Assembly (NCBI RefSeq): GCF_011440275.1
Contig: NZ_JAAOIV010000012.1
Span: 62,001-126,000, forward strand
Direction: 5' to 3'
Length of the DNA stretch: 64,000 nt
DNA from: Metallococcus carri
Lineage (GTDB): Bacteria > Actinomycetota > Actinomycetes > Actinomycetales > Dermatophilaceae
The position numbers were made by a program, and so were the translations under genes. Shown here in pieces: positions 1 through 9,403 of the stretch (positions within the stretch are counted from its first letter, which is position 1; the number at the start of each line of letters is the position of its first letter). Under the pieces are notes generated by a model, which saw nothing but the letters and a program-made list of their open reading frames with translations, was not told the DNA's origin and made no database searches.

Positions 1-1
1 A

Positions 2-883
2 GCCCTGCTGGTCGCGCTGCTCGCGGGCTTCGCGGTGCAGGCCATGGGCCGCTCCGGCGAGCCGATCCTGCGCGGCATCGGTCACCTGCAGCGGCTGGTC
101 TTCCGCATTCTGTCGATGATCATGTGGCTCGCGCCGATCGGTGCGTTCGGCGCGATGGCCGCGGTCGTCGGCGCGACCGGGCTGGACGCGCTGAAGAGCC
201 TGGCGGTGCTGATCATCGGCTTCTATGTCACCTCGTTCCTGTTCGTCTTCGTGGTCCTCGGCACCGTGCTCAAGGTCGTGACCGGTGTGAACGTCTGGTC
301 GCTGCTGAAATACCTCGGCCGCGAGTTCCTGTTGATCCTGTCGACCTCGTCCTCGGAGTCGGCGCTGCCGCGCCTCATCGCCAAGATGGAGCACGCCGGT
401 GTGGACAAGCCGACCGTGGGCGTCGTCGTGCCGACCGGCTACTCCTTCAACCTGGACGGCACCGCGATCTACCTGACGATGGCCTCGATCTTCATCGCCG
501 ACGCGCTGGGCAAGCCGCTGTCGATCGGCGCGCAGATCTCGTTGCTGCTGTTCATGATCATCGCGTCCAAGGGCGCGGCGGGCGTGACGGGAGCCGGTAT
601 GGCGACCCTCGCCGGCGGCCTGCAGGCGCACCGTCCGGAGTTGCTCGACGGCGTCGGCCTGATCGTCGGCATCGACCGGTTCATGTCCGAATGCCGTGCG
701 CTCACCAACTTCGCCGGCAACGCCGTCGCGACGGTGGTCGTGGGTGCCTGGACCGGAGGCCTCGACAGGGGCCGGATGGCCGAGGTGCTCGGCGGACGGT
801 TGCCCTTCGACGAGACCACGATGCTCGACGACGACCATGGCCCGGCCCGGACCGACGAGGAGAAGGTCGCCTCGCCGGCCTAG
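2..883 (+). CDS. C4-dicarboxylate/glutamate-type cation symporter, 5'-truncated
   Basis: C-terminal ~293 residues of a DctA/GltT-family secondary transporter, which takes up dicarboxylates or acidic amino acids with Na+ or H+. The start lies outside the window; the frame is open from base 2. Family landmarks are visible in order: hydrophobic helices, a serine-rich hairpin ([10 protein letters not shown]), the substrate-site stretch [13 protein letters not shown], a second hairpin ([11 protein letters not shown]), and the late helix containing GNAVATVVV. The tail is short and charged. Its stop overlaps the stop of the convergent response-regulator gene. The exact substrate (succinate/malate or glutamate/aspartate) cannot be read from this part. 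Confidence 0.92.
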   Translation, partial: ALLVALLAGFAVQAMGRSGEPILRGIGHLQRLVFRILSMIMWLAPIGAFGAMAAVVGATGLDALKSLAVLIIGFYVTSFLFVFVVLGTVLKVVTGVNVWSLLKYLGREFLLILSTSSSESALPRLIAKMEHAGVDKPTVGVVVPTGYSFNLDGTAIYLTMASIFIADALGKPLSIGAQISLLLFMIIASKGAAGVTGAGMATLAGGLQAHRPELLDGVGLIVGIDRFMSECRALTNFAGNAVATVVVGAWTGGLDRGRMAEVLGGRLPFDETTMLDDDHGPARTDEEKVASPA

Positions 884-1518
884 CGCTCACCCGCCAGTCC
901 CGCCTCCCAGATGCGCGCCGCGATCTCGACGCGATTGCGCACTCCGAGGCGGGACTGGATGTTGCCAAGGTGGGTCTTGACGGTGCCGAGCGAGATGAAC
1001 AGTTCGCTTGCGATCTCGGCATTGGTGCGCCCGCGCGCGACCAGGCGGGCGACGTCGAGCTCACGATCGGTGAGGTCGGCCACGCCCGGCACCGTCGTCG
1101 CCGAGCCGGAGCGGCGGGTGCGCTCCAGCAGCCGCACGGTGAGTTCGGGACTGATCAGCGCGTCGCCGGCCGCGGCTGCGCGCACCGCGGCCACCAGCAG
1201 CGCCGGGCCGGAGTCCTTCAGCAGGAAGCCGGTGGCGCCATTCGCGAGCGCCGCGTCGACATAGTCGTCGTGGTCGAAGGTCGTCACGATCACCACCCGG
1301 GTCAGCTCGGCGACCTGGGTGGTGACGGCCAGCCCGTCCAGCTTCGGCATCCGGATGTCGAGCAACGACACATCGGGTCGCAGCCGGCGAATCGCCTCGA
1401 CCGCCTCGGCCCCGTCGCTGCACTGGGCGACGACCTCGATGCCGCCGGCCCGGTCCAGGATCATCGCGAACCCCATCCGGACCATCTCCTGGTCATCAGC
1501 GAGCAGCACCCGGATCAT
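880..1518 (-). CDS. NarL/LuxR-type response regulator
   Basis: 212-residue DNA-binding response regulator. The receiver domain (about 1-120) has the acidic pocket ADD near residue 8, the phospho-acceptor Asp at about 54 (LLDIRMP) and the conserved Lys in GFLLKDS. The C-terminal LuxR helix-turn-helix (about 145-205) has [15 protein letters not shown] and [11 protein letters not shown]. It is the last gene of a minus-strand operon and overlaps the upstream sensor kinase by 4 nt, so it is its cognate partner. It probably controls the ABC transporter genes at the head of the same operon; that link is inferred from position. Confidence 0.95.
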   Translation of the reverse strand: MIRVLLADDQEMVRMGFAMILDRAGGIEVVAQCSDGAEAVEAIRRLRPDVSLLDIRMPKLDGLAVTTQVAELTRVVIVTTFDHDDYVDAALANGATGFLLKDSGPALLVAAVRAAAAGDALISPELTVRLLERTRRSGSATTVPGVADLTDRELDVARLVARGRTNAEIASELFISLGTVKTHLGNIQSRLGVRNRVEIAARIWEAGLAGER

Positions 1519-2609
1519 GCCGGCACCTGCGCGGTGAGCAGCCAGCCGTCGTCACCGTCCGGTCCGGCGTGCACGCTGCCGCCGACGAGGGCCAGCCGTT
1601 CGCGCAGGCCGACGAGCCCGAACCCGCTGCCGTCGCCCAGCCCGCCGGTGCCGGTGCCGTCGTTGCGCACCCGGATGCGCACCTGCCCTCCCGTATGCCG
1701 GACGCTCACCTCGACCTGTCGCGCGCCGGCCGCGTGCCGGCGGATATTGGTCAGCGCCTCGGCGACAACGCGTTGCACGGTGGCATCGACGGCGGGTTCG
1801 ACAGTCAGCTCATCCGGCAGGTCGGTCACGACGCGGGCAGTCGATTGTGCGGCGAAATCCGTTGTGAGAGAACGCAACCCAGCGACCCCGCTGCCCGTCG
1901 GTCGCAACTCCAGCTCGCCGGCGTCGGCGCGCAGGGTGCGGACCATCGAGCGGACCTGCCCAAGGGCGGTCTGGCCGGAGCGCTCGATCCGTCGCAACAC
2001 CTCGGCGGTCTGCGGTTCGTCGGTCGCCATCGTGGCCGCTTGGGCGAGCACGACGATGCCGGTCACCTCGTGCGCGACCAGGTCGTGCAGCTCCCGCGCC
2101 ATCCCGGCCCGCTCCTCGGCGACGGCCGTGCGGCGCAGTTGCTCGGCGCCGATCCGGTGCGAGCGCACCAGCAGCCCGATCGAGATGGCGACGGTCACCG
2201 CGGTGGCCATCGCCATGGCGAGCAACGGCCCCTCGTCCGGCACGGCCACCAGCGGTGGCAGCACCGCGACCGCGGTGACGCCGGCGAGCAGGGCCTGGTC
2301 GGCCCGCCCGTCGAGCCGGCCGGCGAGCGCGGCGGCCAGCACGATCAGGCCCCAGGCGATCGCGGTGAACCACAGCCCTGCGGTCGCCACGAGCGCCACG
2401 ACCACGGCTGCAACCCCGACGACACCGGCGAGCGCCGCTCGCGGCGGGCCCACGCCCGCGACCAGTGAGCGAGCGGCCAGCAGCACGAGGAGGACGACCA
2501 CCAGGTCGGCGATCAGGTGCCACCAGCCCGGTGCGGCGCCGAAGGCGTCGAGCAGCAGCGCGAGCGCAGCCGGCAGCGCGACGACATACGGGAGCAGCCG
2601 GCGAGCCAT
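1515..2609 (-). CDS. NarL-family sensor histidine kinase
   Basis: 364-residue membrane kinase. The N-terminal ~150 residues are about six hydrophobic helices with almost no extracellular loop. They are followed by a HisKA_3 dimerisation/phosphoacceptor box ([15 protein letters not shown], His at about 175) and a HATPase_c domain with [10 protein letters not shown] (N-box) and RNDGTG (G1). The absence of a large sensing domain is typical of intramembrane-sensing kinases of cell-envelope stress systems. The ABC transporter and lipid-binding genes upstream in the operon fit that role. The start lies 10 nt after the LmeA-like gene. Confidence 0.93.
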   Translation of the reverse strand: MARRLLPYVVALPAALALLLDAFGAAPGWWHLIADLVVVLLVLLAARSLVAGVGPPRAALAGVVGVAAVVVALVATAGLWFTAIAWGLIVLAAALAGRLDGRADQALLAGVTAVAVLPPLVAVPDEGPLLAMAMATAVTVAISIGLLVRSHRIGAEQLRRTAVAEERAGMARELHDLVAHEVTGIVVLAQAATMATDEPQTAEVLRRIERSGQTALGQVRSMVRTLRADAGELELRPTGSGVAGLRSLTTDFAAQSTARVVTDLPDELTVEPAVDATVQRVVAEALTNIRRHAAGARQVEVSVRHTGGQVRIRVRNDGTGTGGLGDGSGFGLVGLRERLALVGGSVHAGPDGDDGWLLTAQVPA

Positions 2610-2619
2610 GGCGTTCAGC

Positions 2620-3207
2620 CTACGAGCGCGGCACGCTCACGTTGTCGGCGGCGAGTTCGACGAGCACGCCGGTCTTCGTCGCCGACACGTTGACCACCCG
2701 TGAGCCCTGGGGCGCCTGCACGGTCACCGGCTGCGGCGCGGGCCCGCGATTCGCCGACACGGTGAGCCGGCCACCCTCCCAGCGAGCGGCATAGGTCACC
2801 GTCCGCCCGTCGACGGTGCCGCGGTCGGTGTAGGCGCCCTCGGCGGTGAGCACCGGCGTGGCCCGCGCACCATCGGCATACGGCACGGTGACCAGATTGG
2901 TGAGGCGCTCGATCCGGCCGCCCTCGAGGCGCAGGTTCTGCACCAGCAGCGTCCGTTCGGCGATCCGGCCGGTCGGGGTCACGTCGACATACGCGGTCGA
3001 CACGGTGTTGTCGGCGCGGCTGACGAGATAGGGCCGGCCGCGCAGGTCGACGCTGGACACCTTCGCGTCCGGCGCGACTCGGGCGAGCTCGCTGCGCAGG
3101 TCGGTCGTGAGCGAACTCTTGGCGTAGCTCTCGGCACCGAGGGCACCGCCGACGGCGATCGCTGGGACGGCCAGTGGGATGAGCAGGTGGCGCATTTTCA
3201 TGATCAA
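2620..3207 (-). CDS. LmeA-like (DUF2993) phospholipid-binding protein
   Basis: 195-residue exported protein. It begins with basic residues and a hydrophobic segment (LLIPLAVPAIAVGGALGAE), then the DUF2993 fold: alternating short beta strands with the DLRGRPYLVS element typical of the family. Mycobacterial LmeA binds phosphatidylinositides and acts in lipomannan maturation in the periplasm; a lipid-binding role is taken from that family. It sits between an FtsX-like permease (22 nt upstream) and the sensor kinase (10 nt downstream) in one operon, suggesting that lipid handling, transport and sensing are linked here. Two ATGs six bases apart could both serve as start. Confidence 0.8.
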   Translation of the reverse strand: MIMKMRHLLIPLAVPAIAVGGALGAESYAKSSLTTDLRSELARVAPDAKVSSVDLRGRPYLVSRADNTVSTAYVDVTPTGRIAERTLLVQNLRLEGGRIERLTNLVTVPYADGARATPVLTAEGAYTDRGTVDGRTVTYAARWEGGRLTVSANRGPAPQPVTVQAPQGSRVVNVSATKTGVLVELAADNVSVPRS

Positions 3208-3229
3208 TCTCCTTGTTTTCCAATGGTTT

Positions 3230-5214
3230 TCAGTGAGTTGCCGCGTTGGCGAGCAAGCGACGGCTGGCCGCCAGCGCGATCCGGCTGGCGAGATAGCCCC
3301 CGGCGAGCGCCCCGGTGAGCAACGCGATGCCGCCGAAGCCGATCGAGGACTGCTGCGCGGTCACCGGTGCGGCGGCGAAGATCCCCGCCAGCGCCGCCAG
3401 GCCCGCGCAACCGACCAGGGGAGCGGTGTGCTCGAGGACGCGGCTGCGGTCCAGGACCCGCACGGGCACGCCGGCGTGCCACAGCCGCCGGTAGGTCTCG
3501 CGCCGATCGAGGACGCCCGCGGCCGCGGTGATGCCGGCCGAGGCGGCGGCGACGAGCAGCCCGACGATCAGGACGACCGCGGTGGCCCGGGTGAAGTCGC
3601 GGGCAAACCGGTCCTCCCGGTCGCCGACATCCGAACCGGTCGCGGCGGGTGCGCCGGGCAGGGCCGCGGCGAGCGTCGCCCGCACCCGGTTGGCCGCCTT
3701 CCGGTCGGCGGGCAGGGTCGTCGCGAGGTATGCCGTGTCTCCGCGCGCCTGGTCGACGAACAGCAGCGAGCCCGCGTCGACCTCGTGCAGCGTGGCGGGC
3801 AGGCCGGCGGACCGCAATGCCGCGCTGGCGCGCTGCAGGTCGTGTTGCGCGGTCGCCGCCGGGACCGCGACCTCCAGCCGGTCGGCAGATCCCCAGACGG
3901 TCCCGCCGCTGCCGATCGCGAAGAGCGCGAAGAATCCGGCGATGAAGCTCGCCATCACCACGCCGGACACCGCTCGGAAGGACGAGCGAGGGTCGTCCAA
4001 CAGCCGTCGTCCGGCGATCAGCCGGGCAGCGTCGGCGCGACGCTTGGCGCGCCGCACGGTGATGGAGCCGAGGAGGTGCACCACCACCGGTCCGAGCGCG
4101 GCGATCACGGCGAAGACCGCCGCCAGGCCGAAAATGACCGCCATCGACTCGGTGCCGTTGCGACGCGTCACCAAGGCGAACCCGGCGAAGGCCGCAATCC
4201 CGGCGAGCAACCGCCACCACACCGGCATCCGGTCGCGCTGCTGCTCGGTCACGCCGAGCGGATCGGCGAGCACCCGCCGCAGGGGCAGGACCATGCTGAC
4301 CGCGAACAGCGCGGTGGCGCCGAGGAGCACCGCGACGAGCGGGACCACACCGACCCACAACTGGCCGGCGAAGAAGGACGAACCGCCGACGGGCAGGTGA
4401 GCGACCGCGGGCGTCGCGGCGGCATACAGCAGGGCACCCAGAGCGCTGCCGGTGACACCGAGAGTGACCGCCTCGACGGCGGCGACACCGAGCACGGTGC
4501 GGCGCGAGCCCCCAGCCAGCCGCAGGCGGGCCAACCGCTGGGCCCGACGGCCGGCGCCCAGCCGGGCCGCCGCGCCGAGCAGGGTGAGGATCGGCACGAC
4601 GATGAGCACGGCCGCGATCTGCCCGAGGGTCAGGTATTGCCGCAGTGCGTCACTCGACGCGGCGGGCCGACCGGTGAAATCCCGGATCGGGACCGCGCCG
4701 GAGAAGTCGGCCTCGGCGAGCTGGTTCTGCCAGACCGGGGTGCGCAGCGACGGGTCGCCGGCGCGGACGCCGAGCACCGCGACCCGTTGGTCGGGACCGG
4801 TCAGGCCGGCGCCGCCGAGGCGGCCGGTGGCCGGGCCGAACGGATTGGCCTCGGGCCGGTCGGCGAGGTCGGCCGCCAGCGCGGGCGACAGCCAGACCGA
4901 GCCGGGCGACGGGAAGGCCGACAGTCCCGGCGGGGCCGGCGTGGCACCCGTGCTCGTGGCAGCGAGCCGCACCACCGTGACCGGTTGACCGGCCAGGTAG
5001 GCGGTCGACGTCGCTTGCACCGCAACCGGATTCGCTGCAGCGACCGGACGGGTCCATGCCGTGCGGTCCGAGCGTTCGAGCAGGGCGACGTTCGCGCCGA
5101 GGGTGAGCAGCAGGACGGCGACACCGATCCCGACAGCGAGGACGGCGAGCAATCCGGTATGCCGGTCACGTCGCCCGCCGCCGCGGGCGAGGGAGCGGGC
5201 GAGCAGTGAGGCGC

Positions 5215-5218
<4 letters not shown>
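3230..5218 (-). CDS. FtsX/MacB-type ABC transporter permease
   Basis: 662-residue permease. An N-terminal membrane helix (about 22-45) is followed by a roughly 150-residue extracytoplasmic domain, then two helical blocks with long loops ending in a C-terminal set of FtsX-like helices (about 555-650). This duplicated layout matches mechanotransmission permeases that work with LolD/MacB ATPases to extrude lipids, peptides or antibiotics rather than import solutes. It overlaps the ATPase gene by 4 nt and precedes the LmeA-like gene by 22 nt. Substrate unknown. Confidence 0.88.
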
Positions 5219-5958
<740 letters not shown>

Positions 5959-5972
5959 GTCCTCGACGCTAG

Positions 5973-6012
5973 GAATCGCGGGGGTGCCCGCGAATCGGTC
6001 GAGCGGCCGATT
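5973..6012. promoter_or_regulatory. Two overlapping inverted repeats upstream of the ABC operon
   Basis: GAATCGCGGG pairs with CCCGCGAATC across four bases (one mismatch; 5973-5996), and AATCGG pairs with CCGATT across eight bases (5993-6012). They lie 15-55 bp before the ABC ATPase start and about 90 bp before the divergent zinc-finger gene. An operator for the operon's own response regulator is a reasonable guess, not shown. Confidence 0.4.
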
Positions 6013-6099
6013 CTGCGGTCAGGGCATCGGCCATTCGGCCGAGGCGGGCGGCATACGGCACCCCGGTCGTGAAGCGGAGCCGCGCGTAACCTGCCAGCT

Positions 6100-6453
6100 A
6101 TGGACAACGAATCAGCCCAGATCGACCCTTCGATCCCGCCGTCCGGGACCGGGTGCGCGGAGTGCCTGGCCAGCCCGGACGGCTGGTGGGTGCACCTGCG
6201 CCGGTGCGCGGCCTGCGGTCACATCGGCTGCTGCGACACCTCACCCTCGCAGCACGCCACCGCGCACGCGAAGGACACCGGGCACCGCATCATGACCAGC
6301 TTCGAGCCGGGCGAGGACTGGTTCTACGACTACGGCACGGGCGAGATGGCGCGCGGTCCGCAGCTCGCGCCGCCCTCCAGCCGCCCGACCGACCAGCCGG
6401 TGCCCGCGCCAGCCGGCCGCGTGCCGGACAACTGGCGCGAACTCATCCACTAA
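6100..6453 (+). CDS. UBP-type zinc-finger protein
   Basis: 117-residue protein made almost wholly of a ZnF-UBP domain (about 15-85). The metal ligands are visible as CAECL, CAACGHIGCCD and the spaced His residues of HATAHAKDTGH, followed by EDWFYDYGTGEM. In eukaryotes this fold binds the free C-terminus of ubiquitin. Free-standing copies are common in Actinobacteria, with unknown partner. The tail is proline-rich. The gene stands alone, divergent from the ABC operon. Confidence 0.85.
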   Translation: MDNESAQIDPSIPPSGTGCAECLASPDGWWVHLRRCAACGHIGCCDTSPSQHATAHAKDTGHRIMTSFEPGEDWFYDYGTGEMARGPQLAPPSSRPTDQPVPAPAGRVPDNWRELIH

Positions 6454-6502
6454 GTAGTTGTCGTCGCGTGAGCGGGGGCTTTTCACCGGCCCAGCACCTG
6501 AC

Positions 6503-6536
6503 GCGCCCGTGACCGCCATACCTCGGTCGGGCTAGC
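6503..6536. repeat. 34-bp direct repeat, copy A
   Basis: Matches 32 of 34 bases of 7444-7477 in direct orientation. Contains GACCG and CGGTC arms around CCATACCT. It overlaps the stop codon of the carboxymuconolactone decarboxylase gene. Copies A and B bracket that gene and its MerR regulator. Confidence 0.85.
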
Positions 6537-6951
6537 TGATCGGCAGCAGTTCGCGGTCTGCGAAGACCTGCTTCGCGGCGAAGGTCGCGTTGAGGGCGCG
6601 CGGGAACCCGCAGTAGACGGCGCGCGGGAACCCGCAGTAGACAGCCGTGTGCAGGAGCGCTTCGACGATCTGGTGCGGCGTGAGTCCGACGTTGAGCGCC
6701 GCGTTGACGTGAACGTCGAGTTGCGGCTCGCAGCCGCCGAGCGCGGTCAGCATCCCGAGGGTGACGAGTTGGCGGTCGCGGGGTGTGAGGCCGGAGCGCG
6801 AGTAGATTTCGCCGAACCCCCAGGCGACGACCTGGTGGGCGAGCTCGGGGGAAATGTCCGCCAGCGCGTCGATGACCGCCGTGCCCGCCTTCCCGTCGAT
6901 GGAGTCGAGCACGGCCATGCCGCTGTCGAACTGTCGCTGTCGTTCGGTCAT
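6532..6951 (-). CDS. Carboxymuconolactone decarboxylase family protein
   Basis: 139 residues, one all-alpha CMD domain. Family features: LTPRDRQLVTLGMLTALGG, HVNAALNVGLTPHQIVEALLHTAVYCGFPRA. The family covers gamma-carboxymuconolactone decarboxylase and AhpD-like antioxidant proteins. The AhpD CxxC pair is absent, so a hydrolase/decarboxylase-like role or an unknown one is more likely. The start ATG is 5 nt after the stop of the MerR gene, so the two form an operon. Near the end eight residues are repeated in tandem (AVYCGFPR twice), from a 24-bp duplication that ordinary family members lack. Confidence 0.87.
   Translation of the reverse strand: MTERQRQFDSGMAVLDSIDGKAGTAVIDALADISPELAHQVVAWGFGEIYSRSGLTPRDRQLVTLGMLTALGGCEPQLDVHVNAALNVGLTPHQIVEALLHTAVYCGFPRAVYCGFPRALNATFAAKQVFADRELLPIS
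6595..6642. repeat. 24-bp perfect tandem duplication inside the CMD gene
   Basis: Two identical adjacent 24-mers (6595-6618 and 6619-6642) in the coding sequence. The frame is kept and eight residues are added in the helix that normally carries a single YxGFP-type motif. Looks recent because the copies are identical. Confidence 0.95.
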
Positions 6952-6956
6952 GGTGA

Positions 6957-7364
6957 TCAACGGTCCTGTTCCTCGTCGTGGGTTTGCGCCTGGCCCCGGT
7001 CGTCGCGGTAGAGCGCGATCTTGGCGCTCAGCGCCTTGTCGTGCGCGCGCATGCGGGCCAGTTGCTCGCGAAGCCTCGCCTGATGCTCCTCCAGCAGTTC
7101 CAGCCGCGGCTGGATGGTGATCGGTCCGCGCTCGCGAAGTGCGGCATATTCGCGCATCTGTGCGATCGGCATCCCCGTTTCCCGAAGGCGCAGGAGAAAG
7201 CTCACCCACGCAACATCCGCCCGCGAATAGCGACGATGGCCGCCGGAGTTGCGTGCGACGGGGCGGATCAGGCCGGCGCGCTCGTAGTAGCGCAGGGTGT
7301 GGGCTGTCACCCCGGTCTCCGCGCTCATCTGCGCGACGGTGATGCGCTCTTCGTCGGCTGTCAT
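6957..7364 (-). CDS. MerR-family transcriptional regulator
   Basis: 135 residues. N-terminal winged helix (about 8-75) with VTAHTLRYYERAGLIRP and GGHRRYSRADVAWV, then a long dimerisation helix (about 80-125). No cysteine cluster for metal sensing is present. The sequence resembles regulators that sense small electrophiles or aldehydes, and it precedes the CMD gene by 5 nt. I chose ATG 7364: its promoter lies only a few bases upstream, giving an almost leaderless transcript, and residues encoded further upstream do not resemble the family. Confidence 0.92.
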   Translation of the reverse strand: MTADEERITVAQMSAETGVTAHTLRYYERAGLIRPVARNSGGHRRYSRADVAWVSFLLRLRETGMPIAQMREYAALRERGPITIQPRLELLEEHQARLREQLARMRAHDKALSAKIALYRDDRGQAQTHDEEQDR

Positions 7365-7371
7365 GCACAGC

Positions 7372-7402
7372 AAACTAGAAGTTAGAGCACGCTCGAAGTC
7401 AA
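7372..7402 (-). promoter_or_regulatory. MerR-type promoter with 19-bp spacer
   Basis: On the minus strand TTGACT (7402-7397) and TAGTTT (7377-7372) are separated by 19 bp. That over-long spacer is characteristic of MerR-activated promoters. The spacer carries the imperfect dyad TTCGAGC-GT-GCTCTAA. The -10 box ends 7 nt before the MerR ATG, implying autoregulation and a near-leaderless mRNA. Confidence 0.65.
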
Positions 7403-7443
7403 CCGATCGCTGGCCGGATCCTCGGCAGAGCCTGAAACCTGTT

Positions 7444-7477
7444 GCGCCCACGACCGCCATACCTCGGTCGGGCTAGC
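7444..7477. repeat. 34-bp direct repeat, copy B
   Basis: Second copy of the repeat at 6503-6536, 941 bp away. It ends 9 bp before the GTG start of the MazG-like gene and so forms that gene's immediate leader, with the hairpin-capable arms CGACCG and CGGTCG. Confidence 0.85.
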
Positions 7478-7486
7478 GTGTGGCGG

Positions 7487-7804
7487 GTGAGTGACTTCGA
7501 GCAGATGGTCGCGCGGGCGCGCCGAGTGCGTGAAATGTATGCCGGCGTCGAGGCCGAGCGGTATGGCCGCAGTTGGACGCCGGAGGAGATCGCCCTGGGT
7601 TTCGTCGGTGACGTCGGCGACCTGGCCAAGCTGGTGCAGGGCAAGGCGGGTGTGCGTGCCCGGGCGAACCTCGGCGAGGCGCTGGCCCACGAGCTCGCCG
7701 ACTGCCTGTGGTCGGTGATGGTGCTGGCCGACGCGTACGACGTGGACCTTGCCGCGGCGTTCGCCCGCACGATGGACGACCTCGAGCACCACCTGCAAGC
7801 CTGA
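7487..7804 (+). CDS. MazG-like nucleotide pyrophosphohydrolase-related protein
   Basis: 105 residues, all-alpha. The MazG-like helices carry acidic residues for Mg2+: LGFVGDVGDLAKLVQ (about 34-48) and AHELADCLWSVMVLADAYDVDL (about 64-86), the EExxD-type pattern being partly altered. Such proteins hydrolyse non-canonical or excess dNTPs, or have lost activity. The GTG start at 7487 was chosen because the similarity begins at SDFEQMV and a GGCGGGT ribosome-binding stretch precedes it. Confidence 0.75.
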   Translation: MSDFEQMVARARRVREMYAGVEAERYGRSWTPEEIALGFVGDVGDLAKLVQGKAGVRARANLGEALAHELADCLWSVMVLADAYDVDLAAAFARTMDDLEHHLQA

Positions 7805-7897
7805 TCGAGCGGGCACAATTTGCTGCTCGAGCGGGGACATTTCGTCGGCCCGCAGACACAGCTTCAGCAGCGCGTCAGTGCGGCGAAGGTCAGGACC

Positions 7898-8377
7898 TTA
7901 CTGACTGGAAGCGCTCGGCTCGGTCACGTCGGCGACCGTGGCGTCGAGCACCCGCAGGGCGTCGTCGGCCTCGACGGTTGCCGCGACGCCATGCGCTCCC
8001 GCGCCGATCGAGATCGTGCCGGTGACCGCCGCATCCGCGACGACCGGCCAGGCACGTTCGGCTCCGAACGGCGTGATCGTGCCCCGCTCGTAGCCGGTCA
8101 CGTCCTTCGCGGTCGCGGCGTCCGGCATCGACAACCGCGACACCCCAAGGAGGGCGCGAAGCTTCGGCCACGAGATCTGCCTGTCGCCAGGGACGAGCAC
8201 GAACAGATAGTCGTCCTCGCCGCGCCGCACGACCATCGTCTTCACGATCCGATCCGGCGCGACGCCGCGGGCGGCGGCGGCCTCCTCCAGGGACTTCACC
8301 GGGCCGTGCCGGGTGATGGTGTGCTCGATCCCGCTGCTCTCTAACGCCTGGCGCGCGCGGTCCTCACCGGATGTCAT
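7898..8377 (-). CDS. YbaK/ProX-type aminoacyl-tRNA deacylase
   Basis: 159 residues with one YbaK domain: the conserved lysine in RIVKTMVVR, GDRQISWPKLRALLG, and the GYERGTITPFG motif that shapes the editing pocket. Such proteins remove wrongly attached amino acids from tRNA (Cys-tRNAPro or Ala-tRNAPro types). The start ATG 8377 follows GGAAAGGGG. The 93 bp before its stop (7805-7897) hold only two imperfect ~24-bp direct repeats of the form TCGAGCGGGnACA. Confidence 0.87.
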   Translation of the reverse strand: MTSGEDRARQALESSGIEHTITRHGPVKSLEEAAAARGVAPDRIVKTMVVRRGEDDYLFVLVPGDRQISWPKLRALLGVSRLSMPDAATAKDVTGYERGTITPFGAERAWPVVADAAVTGTISIGAGAHGVAATVEADDALRVLDATVADVTEPSASSQ

Positions 8378-8411
8378 GTGGCCCCTTTCCGTTGTCGCGC
8401 AGTCGAATACG

Positions 8412-9263
8412 TCATGTCCGGGAGCCTGGCGAAGTCTCAAGGAGATCGACGAGCAACGACAGCACCGCCTCGCTCAGGTGCCCGGCCGGGTCGAAGGACG
8501 GGTCGTATGACGCGACCGTCATCGACGTGAGTGGCACGGTGAGCCCATCGACCAGCGCGCGCACATCGTCCGGCACCAGCCCGTCGGTCACCGCCCACGC
8601 ATTGGCCGGTGCGATCGATGGATCGAAAACGTCGAGGTCGAGATGCAGGTGCACGCCCTCGAGCTCGGCCATCCAGCCCGAGACGGCGGCCGCGAGGCCG
8701 GCACGGTCGCGCACTTGCGCGGGCCTCAGGTGCAAGACGCCGGACTCGGCCAGCGACCGCTCCTCGGCCCGGCCGAGGTCGCGCGCACCGATCAGCATCA
8801 CCCGCTCCTCGGGCACGGTCGCCCGCCAGCGCGACACCTCCTGCCAGCAGCGGCCGACCATGATCGCGAGCGCCTGCCCGTCGAGGAACCCCGTGCGATC
8901 ACTTGCCGGAGTGTTGAAGTCTCCGTGGGCGTCGAGCCACAGCACGCCGACGCGGCCGGTCGAGCGCATCAGCCCAGCGACGACGCCGACGGTGGTGTTG
9001 CAGTTGCCACCCAGCACCACCGGGAAACCGCGGACCTGCTCCACCTGGTCGGCGACCAGCCGTTGCAGCTCGAACGCCGTCTGCAACTCGCTGCGCCATT
9101 CGTCGGCCGGGTGCACCTCAGTGACATCGACGCGATGCCCGGCAGCCTGCAGCCGGTGCGCCAGACCCGCCCGCAGCAGCGCCCGCGGCCCCGCGCCCAT
9201 CCGACGATCGAGCACCCCGGAGTCATAGGGCACCGCGATCACTGCCAGGTCACGACCCGCCAT
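8412..9263 (-). CDS. Arginase/ureohydrolase family protein
   Basis: 283 residues, arginase alpha/beta fold. The Mn2+ motifs WLDAHGDFN (about 109-117) and HLDLDVFDP (about 203-211) are intact. The first motif, normally GGDHS, reads GGNCN (about 85-89), so the first metal-ligand histidine is a cysteine. The enzyme would be expected to release urea or formamide from a guanidino or formimino compound, but the altered site makes substrate and activity uncertain. Monocistronic; about 35 bp separate it from the deacylase gene. Confidence 0.82.
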   Translation of the reverse strand: MAGRDLAVIAVPYDSGVLDRRMGAGPRALLRAGLAHRLQAAGHRVDVTEVHPADEWRSELQTAFELQRLVADQVEQVRGFPVVLGGNCNTTVGVVAGLMRSTGRVGVLWLDAHGDFNTPASDRTGFLDGQALAIMVGRCWQEVSRWRATVPEERVMLIGARDLGRAEERSLAESGVLHLRPAQVRDRAGLAAAVSGWMAELEGVHLHLDLDVFDPSIAPANAWAVTDGLVPDDVRALVDGLTVPLTSMTVASYDPSFDPAGHLSEAVLSLLVDLLETSPGSRT

Positions 9264-9270
9264 ATCTGCA

Positions 9271-9396
9271 GTGTCTCAGGCGAGAGCACTTGCATGCGTC
9301 TGGTCCACCTGCATGCGTCTGGCCCACCTGCAGACCCTGATCACCGCATGCAGGTCGGTTCGCCGCATGTGAGTGGCGGCGCAGCACGCGAGTGGA
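9271..9396. repeat. ~125-bp direct repeat, copy 1
   Basis: About 90 % identical by eye to 9956-10078, same orientation. Contains tandem CACCTGCATGCGTC-like units and a perfect 11-bp inverted repeat ACCTGCATGCG/CGCATGCAGGT (9307-9317 and 9345-9355). It fills the gap between the antitoxin-like gene and the arginase gene. Confidence 0.88.
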
Positions 9397-9403
9397 GCGC
9401 TGG

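Noticed and set aside
124-2703. A very long plus-strand frame across the response regulator and kinase genes
   Set aside because: Arg/Pro-rich translation with no domain; the minus-strand genes have intact families.
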